A stretch of DNA of 21,433 nt from CAYZUE01 sp964481825. Lineage in GTDB: Archaea > Hydrothermarchaeota > Hydrothermarchaeia > Hydrothermarchaeales > JALUUU01. The translations under genes were made by a program, and so were the position numbers. The stretch lies in the NCBI GenBank assembly GCA_964481825.1, contig CAYZUE010000016.1:1-21433 (forward strand), in the 5' to 3' direction. Under the pieces are notes generated by a model. That model was not told where the DNA came from, did not search any database, and saw only the letters and a list, made by a program, of their open reading frames with translations. Below are positions 1-7,526 of the stretch, piece after piece; the stretch's first letter is position 1; each line of letters opens with the position of its first letter.

Positions 1-157
1 TCTCAACAATATTATTCTACTTTACTTTTAAAAAAAAATTAACTTTATAAAATATTATTTATTGATATTAAAAGTTTTAATAGTGCCTTTAACCTCTTTC
101 TAGCATGTTTGATAATTCATTAGTAGGATATTATTTTAAAAATAGTCGCAATTAGCA

Positions 158-188
158 AGATATAAATACCACTTACAGTTATTGTAAT
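158..188 (+). promoter_or_regulatory. Probable promoter and palindrome upstream of MetE-like gene
   Basis: A TATA-like box (ATATAAATA, 160-168) lies about 90 bp before the MetE-like start. A perfect 5-bp inverted repeat, TTACA-gttat-TGTAA, follows at 173-187, about where transcription should begin, so it could be an operator. A strong ribosome binding site (TTGGAGG, about 239-245) sits 10 bases before the ATG at 256, implying a leader of roughly 60 nt. The rest of 1-157 is AT-rich low-complexity sequence in which I see no gene. Promoter assignment is inferred from spacing only. Confidence 0.4.
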
Positions 189-255
189 AAAGATATATCT
201 AAAATTAAAAAAATTTTTTGGATTTTAGTTCAAAAAAATTGGAGGATAAATAAAA

Positions 256-1377
256 ATGGGAGAAGAAAAATTAATTCCTACAACAATGGTGGGGGCATAC
301 CCTCGACCAAAATGGTATAGCCAAGATATGGGTGACAAAGATCCAATAGACGCATTGCGAGATATCGGTTATAGAGAAGCATTTGAAGATTCCGTAGGCC
401 TTGCAGTTCAAGATATGGATCTTGCAGGTCTTGATAGTATCCCTGATCCAAGACAGTGGTATGATGGATCACATATCGAATCGTTTTTTTGGTATGCACC
501 TCAACGAATTAATGGGTACAAAGGCTGGGGAACAACTCCAGATATACTAGTCAAAGCGGTTGAAGCAAATTCTGTAAAGAAAGAATTCCTTGACCTAGTT
601 TTAGAGTACCATAGCTTTCCGAACGTAGTAGAAAAGGTTACACGTGGTCCTTTAAGAATGGCAGAGATGTATAAGATAGCTCAGAAGTTTACTAAAAAGC
701 CAATTAGGATGCCAGCTCCAGGATGTGGTCCGGCTCACTTAGCTTTAGTGACCAGTGGCCCAGGTTACGATAGAATTGAGGATCTTGCTATGGATTTGGC
801 GAAAATATTTAATGCCGAATTTAAAGACTGCGCTGACGCAGGTGCTCAGCAAATTCAGATTGATGACCTGACACTTTTCCTTGCTACGGTTGTTGGAACA
901 GACAACATTGATTGGGTAGTAGAGGCTTTGAATAGAGCTTTCAAAGGAATTGATGCTAAGAAAACGTTCCATATATGCTTTGGAACCTGGTGGGCAAACA
1001 TTGGTTTTCCAGGATCTCGTGATGGTTATGGACCTATCTTTGAGAAAATGCTTGACATTAAATGTGATGAATTCATGTTAGAATTTCCCCCACAAGGAGA
1101 TAGAGGGTGGGGAGCAGACCTCAAGCTCTTCTCAGAATATAGTGTAGATCAAGACTTAGCAGTAGGTACTTATGGTCCTAGATCGTTAGTGGTTGAATCT
1201 CCTGACCAACAGGCTGATAAATTACGTGCAGCCTTAAAACATGTAGACGCAGGCAAACTTTCGTTAAGCTCAGATTGTGGAATGCGAATAGTACCGAAGG
1301 CAATAACGAGAAATCAAGTAAAATCATCCGTTGAAGCAGCTCAAATAGTTAGGGCGGAACTCAGTGGGAAAGGCTGA
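256..1377 (+). CDS. MetE-like (cobalamin-independent methionine synthase C-terminal type) methyltransferase
   Basis: A 373-aa protein of the UROD/MetE superfamily, matching only the catalytic C-terminal barrel of MetE (full MetE is about 750 aa). The zinc ligands of that family can be placed: H239-x-C241 in the FHICFG stretch, E276 in FMLEFP, and C341 in SSDCGM, which parallels the DCG motif of MetE. Such proteins transfer a methyl group to a zinc-bound thiol such as homocysteine or coenzyme M. Archaeal core-MetE proteins are thought to take the methyl from a corrinoid protein instead of methyl-tetrahydrofolate, which fits the missing N-terminal half. No corrinoid protein gene is visible nearby, so donor and acceptor are unknown. 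The start is clear: GGAGG 10 nt before the ATG. It stands alone on this strand and converges with the MtaA-like gene, another zinc-thiol methyltransferase. Confidence 0.75.
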   Translation: MGEEKLIPTTMVGAYPRPKWYSQDMGDKDPIDALRDIGYREAFEDSVGLAVQDMDLAGLDSIPDPRQWYDGSHIESFFWYAPQRINGYKGWGTTPDILVKAVEANSVKKEFLDLVLEYHSFPNVVEKVTRGPLRMAEMYKIAQKFTKKPIRMPAPGCGPAHLALVTSGPGYDRIEDLAMDLAKIFNAEFKDCADAGAQQIQIDDLTLFLATVVGTDNIDWVVEALNRAFKGIDAKKTFHICFGTWWANIGFPGSRDGYGPIFEKMLDIKCDEFMLEFPPQGDRGWGADLKLFSEYSVDQDLAVGTYGPRSLVVESPDQQADKLRAALKHVDAGKLSLSSDCGMRIVPKAITRNQVKSSVEAAQIVRAELSGKG

Positions 1378-1532
1378 CTCTTTCCCATCTCCCTATTTTT
1401 TTTTTTATATTTGATTAGTGACTTAGTTTTTATTAGACTCTAAATTATCAGTCTTAAATTAAACAATATCCTGATGAAAAAAGATAAGCTAGAACTTTCA
1501 TCATAAAATACAGTAATACCAGACAGGCGAAA

Positions 1533-1554
1533 ACGGAAAAACCGTATTTTTTTT
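1533..1554 (+). terminator. Hairpin plus T-run terminator candidate
   Basis: ACGG-AAAAA-CCGT (1533-1545) is followed directly by A and eight T residues, about 155 bp after the MetE-like stop. Another long T-tract lies at about 1397-1408, straight after the gene, and may be the main archaeal poly-T termination signal. Two more stem-loops occupy this convergent gap: TGATGAAA/TTTCATCA (1472-1479 with 1496-1503) and TATCTG/CAGATA (1558-1563 with 1571-1576). I see no gene in 1378-1641. Confidence 0.4.
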
Positions 1555-1641
1555 GCTTATCTGCGATTTTCAGATAGATTACGAGAGAGTTTTGATACTA
1601 AAATTGGAGAAAATAAAGAAGAAGGATTTTTTTGATAAATA

Positions 1642-2652
1642 TTAATTTTTACGTTTATTAAAGGACTTAACGGCATTTGACATTTCACGGATGTTTTCAA
1701 TTGGAGCTCTTGGTGGAATTCCACATGCAGGAGCGAGGATATCAACACCGTCTGCTAAGGCTTTGAGAGACATCTCATTAACATCTTTAGGACTTCCGAA
1801 TAGGAGGGTAGAAGTAGGTATATTTCCAACAGTAACCATATTATTATTTAAAACTTCTTTAACTCCTTTCACATCAACTGTAGGGCCTTCAAAAGAAAAA
1901 CTCTCTAAACCAGTTTGTAATAACATTTTAAGAAAGTGAGTAGTACTCCCACATATATGAAGGATGATAGGACTTTTTATTTGACTATGCATTTGCTTAT
2001 AAGCTGGAATAAGGAACTTTTTGAAGCTTCTAGCGCTAAGCATATCACCAGAAGCAACAGGATCTAGGATACATATGACATTTGCCCCATTTTCAAGGAG
2101 AGTATTTGCATATTCAATACTAAAATCCACAAGTGAATCAATAACCTCCTTTAAATCATTTGGATACTTGATAGTTGATTTTAGAATCCATTCGGTGCGG
2201 AGAATATGTCCTGCCAAAGTAATAGGACCAACTATACCACCATAAATTGGAACATCACTATATTGTTGACTTAATAAATTACAAGCAGATAGTACGTTGG
2301 GTATTCTACCCTGTTCCAAGAGATTCTTTGAAACAGTAAAATCTTTAGGATCCTTAAAAGCTGGTTCTAATATTGAAGGTGGCCTATCAATAATTCCCTC
2401 CTTAATTTTACATCCGAAGGCTTCACCTTCAACACAAAGATCAAAGGGAATTCTTATACCATCAAAATCAAGGATTTTATGGGCAGCCCCGGCCAAGGAA
2501 GCCATTTTTTCAGCTTCTATTTGGGCTTCTGGCCAAAAGGCATCTTCTAATTCCATTTGCTCAACTGTAGGGGTTGCTAATGGACAGGAGCAGATTTTCT
2601 CATCCATATGTTTTCCCTTTAGCAATGAAAGAACTTTTTTTCTTTTCGTCAT
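1642..2652 (-). CDS. Methylcobamide:CoM methyltransferase-like protein (MtaA/MtbA, uroporphyrinogen decarboxylase family)
   Basis: A 336-aa UROD-fold protein, the usual length of MtaA/MtbA. The zinc-binding H-x-C motif is LHICGS (H232, C234), and the third ligand is C310 in APACGIPP, as in enzymes that move a methyl group from a corrinoid protein to coenzyme M. The N-terminal pattern (MTKRKKVLSLLKGK) is the normal start of the family, so I use ATG 2652; an upstream in-frame TTG at 2694 gives an atypical extension. A TTTTAATA box about 27 bp before this ATG (around 2676-2683) suggests a leaderless or short-leader mRNA. The acceptor could be CoM or another thiol. No corrinoid protein or substrate-specific methyltransferase is adjacent, so the methyl source is unknown. 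Family assignment is good; the exact reaction is inferred. Confidence 0.75.
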   Translation of the reverse strand: MTKRKKVLSLLKGKHMDEKICSCPLATPTVEQMELEDAFWPEAQIEAEKMASLAGAAHKILDFDGIRIPFDLCVEGEAFGCKIKEGIIDRPPSILEPAFKDPKDFTVSKNLLEQGRIPNVLSACNLLSQQYSDVPIYGGIVGPITLAGHILRTEWILKSTIKYPNDLKEVIDSLVDFSIEYANTLLENGANVICILDPVASGDMLSARSFKKFLIPAYKQMHSQIKSPIILHICGSTTHFLKMLLQTGLESFSFEGPTVDVKGVKEVLNNNMVTVGNIPTSTLLFGSPKDVNEMSLKALADGVDILAPACGIPPRAPIENIREMSNAVKSFNKRKN

Positions 2653-2787
2653 TGTAATACTCTTCAAAAAAATTCTATTAAAATGAAAGGGCAAATGTCT
2701 GTCAATTATTGGACCTTTCCGTTACAATACCCTTATTCTTTAACTAAGAAAAACCCATTGTAAATTGAAAAAAAAACCACATATAAG

Positions 2788-3225
2788 TTATAATATTTTA
2801 CCTTCTTCAGTGATTTTTCCATTTCTTATTCTTGTTGAAGATATTCGTTTTCCATTTTCAGCCTTAACCAAGGGGACTACAATAATTGCCATTGAATCTA
2901 AACCATGATTCTGACGATGAAAATTAATTTCTAAGGCCTTCTCCTTGGTTTCAGAGGAAACCACTATAGCATCAATTTCTTTATCTGAAATAGCTGGTCC
3001 ATATGCATCTTCAAGTTTAAATATCTCGTAATTTTTTTCCTTAAGGTACTTCTCAAGGCTACTCTTTCTAATATTGTACTCTTGAGATTTATTAACAGAA
3101 TAAGAATCAGATGTCAGACCAACAATCACCTTATATCCTGATTCAAATGCTCTATTTAGAAGCGCCTTATGTCCTTTATGGAAATGATCAAAAGTTCCTC
3201 CTACAGCAACTTTATTGTATTTCAT
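2788..3225 (-). CDS. coaD: Phosphopantetheine adenylyltransferase, archaeal type
   Basis: This enzyme transfers AMP from ATP to 4'-phosphopantetheine, giving dephospho-CoA in coenzyme A synthesis. It is a cytidylyltransferase-like nucleotidyltransferase: the N-terminus carries GGTFDHFHKGHKALL with the nucleotide-binding HxGH (HKGH), and the C-terminus carries ISSTRIR, the second signature. The length of about 145 aa is slightly short for the archaeal family (about 150-160). I choose ATG 3225 (MKYNKVAVGG); a TTG two codons upstream is the other possible start. The gene is divergent from the M24 peptidase across only 42 bp, which must hold both promoters (TATA-like tracts at about 3234-3241 and 3251-3261), so both mRNAs are likely leaderless. 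CoA supply is consistent with the nearby acetyl-CoA enzymes but there is no direct link. Confidence 0.88.
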   Translation of the reverse strand: MKYNKVAVGGTFDHFHKGHKALLNRAFESGYKVIVGLTSDSYSVNKSQEYNIRKSSLEKYLKEKNYEIFKLEDAYGPAISDKEIDAIVVSSETKEKALEINFHRQNHGLDSMAIIVVPLVKAENGKRISSTRIRNGKITEEGKIL

Positions 3226-3267
3226 AAGCAAAAGGATTTATCTCCAAAGTGGATTATATTAATTTCT

Positions 3268-4254
3268 ATGACAAGCAGGGTTGATATTGCACTAAATAAA
3301 TTAAATTCCAAGGGAGTAGACTGTGGTATTCTATTAAAACCTGAAAATATTTACTACCTAACAGATTTCTCTCCCACTTCAAAAGCCGCCCTTATTCTGA
3401 AAGAAAATCCTATCCTTCTTGTTTCTAGAATGGATTATCAACTTGCAGAAAAATCGAAAGTGGAAGTCGAAGTGACTGAAAACTTCGGAGATAAATTAAA
3501 CTTAAAAGTCAAAAAAGTAGCAGTAGAAAAAAAATACGTCTCAATAGAGTTTTGTGAAAAACATTTAAAAGATAAGAAAATATATGATTTGGATTTTGTT
3601 CAAGAGATGAGAAAATTGAAGGATAAAGGGGAGATAAAGACAATGAAAAGAGCGGCAAGGATAACAGAAGGAGTTATAAAAACCGTTGAAGGAGAACTTA
3701 ATGGAAAGATTGAAAGAGAAATTGCTGCTCTAGCAGAATATAAAATAAAAAAGAAAAGTGAACTTGCCTTCAACGCTATTGTTGCATCCGATGAGAACTC
3801 AGCAATCCCTCACCACCAACCAGGGGAGAAAAAAATAACTGGAAAGGTAATTATTCTTGATATTGGAGCTAAGGTAAATGGGTACCATTCAGATATTACC
3901 CGGACTTTTTTTCTAGATAAAGAACCAGAATTGTATCCCATTGTGTTGGAAGCACAAAAAGCAGGGATAAAAGAATGCTATGCTGGGAATAACGTGAAAA
4001 ACGTAGATTTAGCTACAAGAAAAGTGATTAGAGAGTATGGATATGAGGATTATTTCCTTCACTCCACAGGACACGGTATTGGATTAGAAATACATGAACC
4101 TCCGATTCTGCACAAAAAAATAGATGGAACATTAGAGAAGGGAATGGTTGTTACAGTTGAACCAGGGATATATAAGGACTATGGAGTAAGAATGGAAGAT
4201 ATGATATTAGTTGGTTCTAAAGCTAAACTTTTAACCAAAATGAAGAAGTGTTGA
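3268..4254 (+). CDS. M24 family metallopeptidase (Xaa-Pro aminopeptidase / prolidase type)
   Basis: A 328-aa cytosolic dimetal peptidase that removes N-terminal residues before proline or cleaves Xaa-Pro dipeptides. Residues 1-110 form a creatinase-like N-terminal domain and about 115-328 the pita-bread catalytic domain. All five metal ligands are visible: D198 (ILDIGAK), D209 (GYHSDITRTF), H269 (STGHGIG), E298 (TVEPGIY) and E310 (VRMEDM). The start at ATG 3268 (MTSRVDIAL) is preferred because longer in-frame starts run back into the coaD coding region. One base separates its TGA from the larC ATG (TGAGATG), so the two genes are probably co-transcribed and translationally coupled. No functional tie to the nickel-pincer pathway is evident. 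Whether it acts on peptides or dipeptides cannot be told. Confidence 0.85.
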   Translation: MTSRVDIALNKLNSKGVDCGILLKPENIYYLTDFSPTSKAALILKENPILLVSRMDYQLAEKSKVEVEVTENFGDKLNLKVKKVAVEKKYVSIEFCEKHLKDKKIYDLDFVQEMRKLKDKGEIKTMKRAARITEGVIKTVEGELNGKIEREIAALAEYKIKKKSELAFNAIVASDENSAIPHHQPGEKKITGKVIILDIGAKVNGYHSDITRTFFLDKEPELYPIVLEAQKAGIKECYAGNNVKNVDLATRKVIREYGYEDYFLHSTGHGIGLEIHEPPILHKKIDGTLEKGMVVTVEPGIYKDYGVRMEDMILVGSKAKLLTKMKKC

Positions 4255-4255
4255 G

Positions 4256-5455
4256 ATGTTGATATATATCGATGCCTCTGTAGCAGGAATAAGTGGAGAT
4301 ATGATCATTGGTTCTCTACTTGATCTTGGGACTAAAGAAGAAAGCATCTATGTCGTTGAAAGAGAAATATCTAAAGTATTAGGTCATCCAGTTAAGATTA
4401 CAATTAAAGATGTAAAAAAGCATGGAATGACATCAAAAGGAGTAACTGTTGATACATTTGAAGAAAGTCTATCTACAAAAAAATTGAAAGAGAATGTTGC
4501 CTCGCTAACAAAAATCCTCAAATTAGATATAGAGGCCAAAAAGTTTTCTATTGAAACTCTGATGACCCTACTTAGAGCAGAAGAAAAAGTTCATGGTGAA
4601 AAAGAAGACCCGCATCTTCATGAACTAGGCTCAGTTGACACTCTTGTAGATATTTTAGGTACAGCTAAACTAATGCAAGAATTGGATTTTTTCGATAAGA
4701 ATGTAAATGTTTATTCTTCATCAGTAGCGGTAGGAAATGGGACCATTGAGACTTCCCATGGTACACTATCAATACCAACTCCTGTTACTACTGAAATTCT
4801 AAGGAGATTCAAAATTCCATTTAAGTTTTCCCATGAAGACGGGGAACTAGCAACGCCAACTGGAGTTGCCATTCTCGGCAATATTGCCCATTCTTTTAAG
4901 TCCCCATTCTATCCAGTTAAGGTCGAGAATACTGGTAGGGGATCTGGCAGATATGACTTTAAATCCTTCCCTAATATTCTGAGAATAATGAAACTATCTT
5001 CAAAAAAGGGAATTGAGGAAGTTTCGATTGTTGAAACTAGTGTGGACGACGTAACTGGTGAAGTTTTAGGATATGTTATTAAAAAACTTTATGACAAAGG
5101 TGCTTTTGACGTTCAGGTTATCCCTACAATTTCAAAGAAAAATCGCCCAAGTTACATAATTTTTGTTCTTGGAAAAGTAGGAAGTGAGGAGGAACTTGCA
5201 AGAATTCTTATGGAAGAGATTGGAACCCTTGGTGTTAGAATACTCCCCGCTCAAATGCGGATGGTATCTAAAAGAAAACTAGAAAATATCAAAATATCTA
5301 TAAATGGGTTTAAAGAAACTGCCAGAGTTAAAGTTTCATATTCAAGAGGAAAAAAACATGTAAAAGCTGAATTTGAAGACGCAAAAAAAATAGCTGCTAA
5401 GACGGGGATTCCTCTGAAAGATGTGATAAAAGAGATTGAAAAGCGTGCTACCTAA
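4256..5455 (+). CDS. larC: Nickel-pincer cofactor biosynthesis protein LarC
   Basis: LarC uses CTP to insert nickel into the pyridinium bis-thiocarboxylate mononucleotide, the last step of nickel-pincer nucleotide synthesis. The 399-aa protein has the full family length, starting with YIDASVAGISGDM and carrying the HLHELGSVDTLVDILG motif (about residues 121-136), which offers His and Glu ligands, and the C-terminal SKKNRPSY segment. In lactobacilli larC is split and joined by ribosomal frameshifting; here it is one intact frame. It follows the M24 peptidase by one base and its last 8 bases overlap the convergent larB. LarE, the sulfur-transfer enzyme, is not in the window. The client enzyme (lactate racemase or another LarA-family member) is not here either. 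Confidence 0.88.
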   Translation: MLIYIDASVAGISGDMIIGSLLDLGTKEESIYVVEREISKVLGHPVKITIKDVKKHGMTSKGVTVDTFEESLSTKKLKENVASLTKILKLDIEAKKFSIETLMTLLRAEEKVHGEKEDPHLHELGSVDTLVDILGTAKLMQELDFFDKNVNVYSSSVAVGNGTIETSHGTLSIPTPVTTEILRRFKIPFKFSHEDGELATPTGVAILGNIAHSFKSPFYPVKVENTGRGSGRYDFKSFPNILRIMKLSSKKGIEEVSIVETSVDDVTGEVLGYVIKKLYDKGAFDVQVIPTISKKNRPSYIIFVLGKVGSEEELARILMEEIGTLGVRILPAQMRMVSKRKLENIKISINGFKETARVKVSYSRGKKHVKAEFEDAKKIAAKTGIPLKDVIKEIEKRAT

Positions 5456-6221
5456 ACTTCGCTACTCTATTGGCAATGATAGCAGCTATCATACCCGCTC
5501 CTAACCCATTATCAATATTAACAGCAGCTAACCCTGGTGCACAACTCTGCAACATCGAGTAAAGGGCTGCCTTACCTTCCCCTCCAATACCATATCCTGT
5601 AGACGTTGGGAGACCTACAACTGGAATATCTACTAAACCAGCTACAACGCTAGGAAGGGCACCTTCCATACCTGCAGCGACTATAATCACATCAACATCT
5701 TCATTTACTGAACTTTCAATGGCAGGGATTAATCTATGAATGCCTGCAACACCAATATCATAAAAAGAATAAACTTGGCATCCCATTTCTTTTGCAATGG
5801 TTACTGCTTCTTCAGCACTGGGAATATCTAATGTGCCTGCCGAGAAGACTGCAATCTTACCACCGGTATTATGATTCTGATATTTTTTATCTTTGATTAC
5901 AAGAAGAGCAGCCTTACTGTTTTTATGTACTAATTTATTTCGAAACCGATTTGCAAGAAAATTCTGTTTGTCATCTGATAATCGAGTGATTATACATCTA
6001 CCTTTCTCCTTTAATAGGGAGATAACTAACTGAACTAATTCATCTTCCGTTTTACCTTCGCCATAAACTACCTCTGGAGCTCCTGCTCTACATTCCCGTT
6101 GTAAATCAATATTCCCCCAGTTTGATATCTTTGAAAGACTTATAAGACGAAGCTCCTTTTCCGCATCTTTAATGGAAATAAATCCATCTTTAAAATTATT
6201 TAATATCTGTTTAATTGACAT
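5448..6221 (-). CDS. larB: Nickel-pincer cofactor biosynthesis protein LarB (NaAD carboxylase/hydrolase)
   Basis: LarB carboxylates nicotinic acid adenine dinucleotide on the pyridinium ring and cleaves the phosphoanhydride, starting nickel-pincer synthesis. The 257-aa protein has a LarB-specific N-terminal half (about 1-115) and a PurE-like AIR-carboxylase half (about 120-257) with the glycine-rich stretches AAGMEGALPS and TSTGYGIGGEG. C227 (QSCAPG) corresponds by position to the conserved catalytic cysteine of characterised LarB. The ATG follows directly on the TGA of the membrane winged-helix gene (TGAATG), so it appears to be the last gene of the long minus-strand operon. Its 3' end overlaps convergent larC by 8 bp. 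Confidence 0.88.
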   Translation of the reverse strand: MSIKQILNNFKDGFISIKDAEKELRLISLSKISNWGNIDLQRECRAGAPEVVYGEGKTEDELVQLVISLLKEKGRCIITRLSDDKQNFLANRFRNKLVHKNSKAALLVIKDKKYQNHNTGGKIAVFSAGTLDIPSAEEAVTIAKEMGCQVYSFYDIGVAGIHRLIPAIESSVNEDVDVIIVAAGMEGALPSVVAGLVDIPVVGLPTSTGYGIGGEGKAALYSMLQSCAPGLAAVNIDNGLGAGMIAAIIANRVAKFR

Positions 6222-7172
6222 TCAAGGTCCTTTGATTTTATCAGTTAAAAAAATTTTGTTCCTACGTCCATATTGTTCTTTTCTAATGGCCTCCCTTTTT
6301 TCAAGTTCTGCTAGGATTTTACTAACCTTTGCCTTTGAGAACCCGGTTGATCTTGTTATTTCTCTTTGGTCTATACCATTATTCTCTATAATTATCCTTA
6401 GAATACTTTGCTCATCCTCCTTTAAGATATCTATTTTATCAAATACTTCATTATTTTCTAATATCTCTGAATCGGGTCCTTTTCTTTTTTTATAAAAAAA
6501 GAATGCAACTATCCCTAGGATTGATAAAAATAAAAATACGTGTAGAATGGAAGGATACCATCCAACTCGTTCAAAAAAAATAACAACTTTAAAGTTTCCT
6601 TTTAACTCTGGGGGTATCGGTTCTAACATCTCCCAAATTAAAATCATGCTTCGACCATCAGATAGAATGTATTTTGAAGTAGGAACTGTTCCCTCTTCTG
6701 ATAAGACATAACCTTCAGGGAGAAATACCACCATCTTAAAGTTTTTAACGTTAGCCAGAATGGATTGTGCAGAAGTTAAAATAAATGTATTACCAGCTTT
6801 ACCTTGGATAGATTTTTCATTTTTATAATGATAAATAAGAGTTTGATTATCATTAGGTTGAAGGGGCTCTCTAAAAGGAACAGTTACATAAGTCGTTCCA
6901 CTCCGAAGAGTGGTAGAAAAAGATATCTCTCCTATATTATCGGATACTCTAAGATCTACTAATTCAGCAGAAAAGGGATAGCTTACTTCTTTTAGAGGAT
7001 TATTCTGAGAGTTTTTAAAAATCATGGTTATCTTTTCTTCTATTTGCCCAGGATTACCCAAAAATAACAGACCCCCACTTATCGTTAGCGATGCATCATA
7101 CTGGATTACTTCTTGTGAAAATACCGGTGGGAGAGTTAATAACAATATAATTAAGACTATAAATCCTTTCAT
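6222..7172 (-). CDS. Secreted-domain / membrane-anchored winged-helix transcriptional regulator candidate
   Basis: A 316-aa protein. Residues 1-19 look like a Sec signal peptide (hydrophobic core FIVLIILLLTL, cleavage near VFSQ). About 20-205 is a beta-rich extracytoplasmic domain. A transmembrane helix spans about 208-227, followed by basic KKRK. The cytoplasmic tail at about 250-312 is a winged helix with recognition-helix text GFSKAKVSKILAELEKR and a basic wing (YGRRNK), as in MarR/IclR-like domains of archaeal membrane regulators. The topology suggests that an external or envelope signal is passed to DNA, though the target is unknown. It sits 9 bp after the DUF1805 gene, with a TGAGG ribosome binding site, and directly abuts larB. 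A structural role for the outer domain is possible; function is inferred from architecture only. Confidence 0.72.
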   Translation of the reverse strand: MKGFIVLIILLLTLPPVFSQEVIQYDASLTISGGLLFLGNPGQIEEKITMIFKNSQNNPLKEVSYPFSAELVDLRVSDNIGEISFSTTLRSGTTYVTVPFREPLQPNDNQTLIYHYKNEKSIQGKAGNTFILTSAQSILANVKNFKMVVFLPEGYVLSEEGTVPTSKYILSDGRSMILIWEMLEPIPPELKGNFKVVIFFERVGWYPSILHVFLFLSILGIVAFFFYKKRKGPDSEILENNEVFDKIDILKEDEQSILRIIIENNGIDQREITRSTGFSKAKVSKILAELEKREAIRKEQYGRRNKIFLTDKIKGP

Positions 7173-7181
7173 CAGTAAACC

Positions 7182-7505
7182 TCAAAACATTTTCTCGAGC
7201 GCATCCCTCGCCAACATTCCATTTTTTACACCGATTTTTTGCGCATCTAATGTCAAATCCACAACCCTTGCATTAAGCATATCATCAAAGGATGAAACAC
7301 CAGTTACTTTTGCTGCAACATCTCCAAGAGAGGAGGCAGCATCAATATTAAGATACCCACACATTATAAAACCCTTTTCAGCCTTTATTAATAAAAGTGG
7401 GGCTTTAGACATGGATACTTTTATACCAGTAGCAACTCCGCTGTTTAGTTTAATGAGTTTTATTTGGATTTCTTTACCCCCCCCTCTATATGTCTGAAAT
7501 CCCAT
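7182..7505 (-). CDS. DUF1805 (YunC-family) protein
   Basis: A 107-aa protein of the DUF1805 family, recognised from KAPLLLIKAEKGFIMCGYLN (about residues 35-54) and the downstream DMLNARVVDLT and GMLARDALEKM segments. These small cytosolic proteins are widespread in methanogens and bacilli and have no established reaction. It lies 21 bp downstream of ftr in the same transcript. The start is uncertain: ATG 7505 gives a roughly 12-residue extension (FQTYRGGGKEIQ) whose codons include a run of eight G residues. That run would equally serve as a ribosome binding site for a later, non-ATG start. Family call good; function unknown. Confidence 0.75.
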   Translation of the reverse strand: MGFQTYRGGGKEIQIKLIKLNSGVATGIKVSMSKAPLLLIKAEKGFIMCGYLNIDAASSLGDVAAKVTGVSSFDDMLNARVVDLTLDAQKIGVKNGMLARDALEKMF

Positions 7506-7526
7506 ATAATATTTTCTAAATTAAAA

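Noticed and set aside
1500..1580. Possible C/D-box-like RNA (CTGATGA near 1471 and nearby stem-loops)
   Set aside because: The C box has C where a purine is expected and no CUGA D box follows at a suitable distance; the hairpins fit convergent terminators better.
1691..2686. Plus-strand open frames of 74-129 codons opposite the MtaA-like gene
   Set aside because: They are antisense to a well-supported gene and show no family resemblance or ribosome sites.
3169..3267. Longer N-terminus for the M24 peptidase
   Set aside because: It would overlap the divergent coaD coding region and lies before the family's normal start; ATG 3268 fits homology and promoter spacing.
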